Shown: piece after piece, positions 14,253 to 16,779 of the stretch
How the letters are laid out: every line of letters begins with the position of its first letter
Position numbering within the stretch: position 1 is the first letter of the stretch
DNA from: an uncultured Eggerthellaceae bacterium
Lineage (GTDB): Bacteria; Actinomycetota; Coriobacteriia; Coriobacteriales; Eggerthellaceae
Reading direction: 5' to 3'
Assembly: GCA_934668515.1 (NCBI GenBank)
Contig: CAKUNS010000030.1
Coordinates: 1-16,779 of the forward strand
DNA: 16,779 nucleotides
Notes under the pieces: generated by a model
Told to the model about the DNA's origin: nothing
The model's database searches: none
What the model saw: only the letters and a program-made list of their open reading frames with translations
Translations under genes and position numbers: made by a program

Positions 14253-16289
14253 TTAGAAGTAGTCTTCCAGATCGAGTTCCATCATGTGGACGTTACGGCG
14301 CATATGCTGCGCTGCGGCGCGGGAGAGACGACCTTCATCATAGGCAAGCTGAATTTGCTCGAGCTCAAGGTGCAGGGCGGGGCGTAGCACATCTTCAGCG
14401 CGGTCTTCTAGGCTGGTGATGTCGGTGATCGAAGGGCTTTTCGCCTGCAGCGCCGCAATCGCGCGTTGGTATTCGATGATCAGGCGGCTGAACGACTCAG
14501 AGGCGTAATCGGAGTTGGCCATCTCTTTCTGCATACGCTCAATGCCGTACTTCAGAGCATCGATTTGCAGCTCGCGCCTGACGCGCCCGCTGTCTTCTCC
14601 TCCTTCTTGCAAGGGAAGCTTTTCGCGAAGGGTGTGGAATACCGCCCTAAGCGAGCCGATCACGCGACGTGCTCGGCGATTCAAGCTTGCTTTGCGTACC
14701 TTCTCTTGGCGGAGCATCGATTCGCCGCGTGCAAGGATGTTCATGACTTGATAGCCTTCGACAGGCGGGACCGTTCCCGCATCGATGCGGTCCCACACGT
14801 ATTCTTGCTCCCACTGAAGGACAAGGATGCGCACGTCGGTGTCGGATTCTTCTTCAAGATAATCGCTGTCGTTTTGCAGGCGCGTGATGCGGTCGTTGTA
14901 TTGGCGGATGACCTCTGTCACGCCGGCGCGGTTGCCGGGTGTGATATGCGCGCTGAGGTCTTCGACGACGGCGCGCAGGATCTCGATGCTGGTTTCGGCG
15001 TCTTGCTTTTGGCTTTCCGATTTCTTCTCGACACGCGGGGCAAGCAGCGGCACGACGTAGGTTGCCAGTAGCAGCGAGACCACGATGACGCCGCTGGCAA
15101 GGAAGATGAGCAGGTCGCGATCGGGGAATCGCGTCATGCCGCCGCCGGTGGTCACCCACGTGGGGATGGTGAACATGATTGCCAGGGTAATGGTTCCCTT
15201 GGCGCCGGAAAGCGTGGTGATAAGGGCAGATCGCATTTGCTCTTTGAACGGCCTTGTGCGTCCCTTGCGCCTATCGACCAGCTTCTCGGCGATGATGGAC
15301 CAGATAAGGCGCGTTCCGTGCATGATCAGCACGATCACGATGATGTAGATGACAAGGTCGAACGACGAGATGCCGTCGTCGCTCCAGGTGTTGCCGATTG
15401 CGTTTGGCAGCTGAGTGCCCAACAAGACGAACACGACGCCGTTCAGCACGAAGGCGAAGACCTCCCAGAAACTTGAGGACACGATGCTCAAGCGCGAGGC
15501 GTGGGGTCCGAGGTGCTGTTTGCTCAGCGACATGACGATGCCGCAGGTGACAACGACGATAACGCCGCTGACGTGTAGAAGGCCGCCCAACATGTACACG
15601 ATGAAGGGCGTGAACGCCTCAAGCGTTACATGGAACGTGATGCTCTCCAGGCCAAGGTCGCTGATCTTGTGGATCAGCCAGTTGATGAGAAGACCGAGTA
15701 TCAGGCCTAAGGCCAATCCTCCGATGAACTCGATGGCGAAATCTTCGACGGCGTGGAGAAGCGAGAAGGCTCCGGTTGTTGCGGCGGCAATGGCGAACTG
15801 GAATGAGACGATACCGGAAGCGTCGTTGAGCAGCGATTCGCCTTGCAGGATGGTTTGCTGACGGGCGGGGATCTGCGCTTCCTTCGATATGGAAGCCACG
15901 GCCACTGCGTCGGTGGGTCCAAGGGCGGCGCCCAGCGCGAAAGCTGCAGCAAGCGAGATCGAGGGGATCATGAGGTGCACGGCGAAGCCCACGGCAAGTG
16001 TGATGACAACGACAAGGCCGATGGCGTATGAGAGGAACGTTTTCTTGTAGTGCCAAAGCGCGGTTTTGTCTGAATTGACGGCCTCGTGGAACAGCAGCGG
16101 CGCGATGAAGATGACCAGGAACAGGTCGGCGCTGAGTCCGATCTGAATGCGGTTTCCCGCAAGGATGGCGATAACGACGCCCATGGCGATCTGGGCGAGA
16201 GGGACTGATACTTTGGGGATGATCTGCTCGACTACCGACGAGACCAGAACAGCTGCCATTAGCAAAAGGATAAGTTGGAACGTGGCCAT
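14253..16289 (-). CDS. CPA1-family Na+/H+ antiporter with cytosolic C-terminal tail
   Basis: This membrane exchanger moves Na+ (or K+) against H+ for pH and salt balance. The 678-residue protein has a hydrophobic N-terminal half (about residues 1-418, some 12 membrane segments) with the CPA1 signatures GPTDAVAVAS (124-133) and GESLLNDASGIV, whose Asn155-Asp156 is the ion-binding ND pair. A conserved LSGAKGTITLA block (360-370) follows in place of the usual G-x-RG sequence. Residues 419-678 form a charged, helix-rich cytosolic domain, likely coiled coil, that may regulate activity; typical bacterial CPA1 proteins are about 520-550 residues. The ribosome site is weak (AGGCGG before ATG 16289). 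Promoter and terminator both fit a single-gene unit. Ion specificity cannot be read from sequence. Confidence 0.92.
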   Translation of the reverse strand: MATFQLILLLMAAVLVSSVVEQIIPKVSVPLAQIAMGVVIAILAGNRIQIGLSADLFLVIFIAPLLFHEAVNSDKTALWHYKKTFLSYAIGLVVVITLAVGFAVHLMIPSISLAAAFALGAALGPTDAVAVASISKEAQIPARQQTILQGESLLNDASGIVSFQFAIAAATTGAFSLLHAVEDFAIEFIGGLALGLILGLLINWLIHKISDLGLESITFHVTLEAFTPFIVYMLGGLLHVSGVIVVVTCGIVMSLSKQHLGPHASRLSIVSSSFWEVFAFVLNGVVFVLLGTQLPNAIGNTWSDDGISSFDLVIYIIVIVLIMHGTRLIWSIIAEKLVDRRKGRTRPFKEQMRSALITTLSGAKGTITLAIMFTIPTWVTTGGGMTRFPDRDLLIFLASGVIVVSLLLATYVVPLLAPRVEKKSESQKQDAETSIEILRAVVEDLSAHITPGNRAGVTEVIRQYNDRITRLQNDSDYLEEESDTDVRILVLQWEQEYVWDRIDAGTVPPVEGYQVMNILARGESMLRQEKVRKASLNRRARRVIGSLRAVFHTLREKLPLQEGGEDSGRVRRELQIDALKYGIERMQKEMANSDYASESFSRLIIEYQRAIAALQAKSPSITDITSLEDRAEDVLRPALHLELEQIQLAYDEGRLSRAAAQHMRRNVHMMELDLEDYF

Positions 16290-16327
16290 AGACCGAGCCG
16301 CCTTTCGGGGTGTGGGATCGACCTTTA

Positions 16328-16333
16328 ATTATA
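16328..16333 (-). promoter_or_regulatory. -10 box for the antiporter gene
   Basis: Minus-strand TATAAT (16333-16328) predicts a start near 16321, about 32 bases before the antiporter ATG. The -35 candidate TCAAAC (16356-16351, 17-base spacer) is weak. Confidence 0.5.
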
Positions 16334-16421
16334 CGCGACGCACATTGCGGGTTTGAGAAAACCATTGCGTTGTCGCAGCTTGGTTACTTAGCAAACGCTT
16401 ACTTTCAAATACGCGTTAGGC

Positions 16422-16455
16422 GGCGGATGGTGCAATCTATTCACACCCATCCGCC
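16422..16455. repeat. inverted repeat in the antiporter/tRNA-His intergenic region
   Basis: GGCGGATGG (16422-16430) and CCATCCGCC (16447-16455) are perfect 9-bp inverted arms around a 16-base centre. Neither strand has a following T tract, so it is not a normal terminator. The surrounding 316-base gap (16290-16605) otherwise holds only the two promoters; short open frames there look non-coding. Confidence 0.5.
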
Positions 16456-16560
16456 CTGGACGTCCGTCGCGAAAGCGCGCTCGGACACTTATTCAAACTC
16501 GCTATTGCTATCCCAGGTTTGTGTGCGTTTTGGGGAAGGAGGGGGCTTTGAAAAAAACCC

Positions 16561-16589
16561 TTGCATTTTCTTTGGTACGCCCGTATTAT
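16561..16589 (+). promoter_or_regulatory. promoter of the tRNA-His/tRNA-Lys transcript, TTGCAT-17-TATTAT
   Basis: TTGCAT (16561-16566) and TATTAT (16584-16589) are separated by 17 bases, and the predicted start near 16596 lies about 10 bases before tRNA-His. This is one of the best promoters in the window. Confidence 0.7.
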
Positions 16590-16605
16590 CTATCCTTGCG
16601 CACAC

Positions 16606-16683
16606 GGTGGGTGTCGCCCAGTTGGCTAGGGCGCCAGATTGTGGCTCTGGAGGTCGAGGGTTCGAGCCCCTTCACCCACCCCA
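16606..16683 (+). tRNA. tRNA-His(GUG)
   Basis: The acceptor stem GGTGGGTG pairs with CACCCACC, including the extra 5' G (-1) opposite C73 that is diagnostic of tRNA-His. CCA is encoded (78 bases with the extra G). The anticodon loop TTGTGGC gives GUG. Confidence 0.96.
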
Positions 16684-16705
16684 GCGCGCTTATACGAAAT
16701 AACAC

Positions 16706-16779
16706 GGACTGTTAGCTTAGTTGGTAGAGCAGGGGACTCTTAATCCCAAGGTCCGGGGTTCGAGTCCCCGACAGTCCAC
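16706..16779 (+). tRNA. tRNA-Lys(CUU), 3' CCA cut by the window end
   Basis: GGACTGT (16706-16712) pairs with ACAGTCC (16771-16777), followed by discriminator A and the first C of a probable CCA at the last base. The anticodon loop CTCTTAA gives CUU, reading AAG. It lies 22 bases after tRNA-His in the same transcript. The array may continue beyond the window. Confidence 0.95.

Noticed and set aside
16310..16702. 130-codon plus-strand frame running into tRNA-His
   Set aside because: It overlaps the antiporter promoter, the tRNA promoter and the tRNA itself, so coding is implausible.

Overview
This is a chromosomal window from a moderately GC-rich bacterium. Most genes are housekeeping, one surface-polysaccharide segment is present, and I see no phage, transposon or CRISPR. 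The gene set (flavin reductase-rubredoxin fusion, catabolic-type ornithine carbamoyltransferase, L,D-transpeptidase with a long N-terminal region, tRNA genes with encoded CCA) suggests an anaerobic actinomycetote, most likely Coriobacteriia (Eggerthellaceae-like). That placement is inference from gene content and protein style, not from a search.

Layout. (1) 1-5370: end of a cell-surface glycan locus: a possible upstream gene end, glf (UDP-galactopyranose mutase), a membrane acyltransferase, a two-domain GT4 glycosyltransferase and a GT2 glycosyltransferase, closed by a strong terminator. The three genes after glf look AT-richer than the housekeeping genes. glf supplies UDP-galactofuranose, which the transferases could use; acyltransferase 3 enzymes decorate glycans. 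(2) 5400-6735: a flavin reductase-rubredoxin fusion converging on a nitroreductase, both redox enzymes. (3) 6769-7340: tmRNA (ssrA, minus strand) with its terminator, and an intergenic region where overlapping divergent promoters place their -35 boxes in the arms of one inverted repeat. (4) 7524-9431: a membrane-anchored L,D-transpeptidase and a terminator shared with the opposing genes. (5) 9466-10871, minus strand: tRNA-Pro and tRNA-Gly, their terminator, then rdgB (nucleotide-pool sanitation) and a ybaK-type Cys-tRNA(Pro) deacylase. (6) 10949-14113, plus strand: tRNA-Arg(UCU), ornithine carbamoyltransferase and arginyl-tRNA synthetase, a group of three arginine-related genes with repeat-rich, operator-like DNA upstream. 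(7) 14253-16333, minus strand: a CPA1 Na+/H+ antiporter with a long cytosolic tail. (8) 16561-16779: a promoter and tRNA-His, then tRNA-Lys cut at its CCA by the window end.

I did not find a clear novel multi-gene system. The best leads are the overlapping ssrA/L,D-transpeptidase promoters, the repeat array upstream of tRNA-Arg, the unassigned N-terminal half of the GT4 protein, and the arginine gene grouping.
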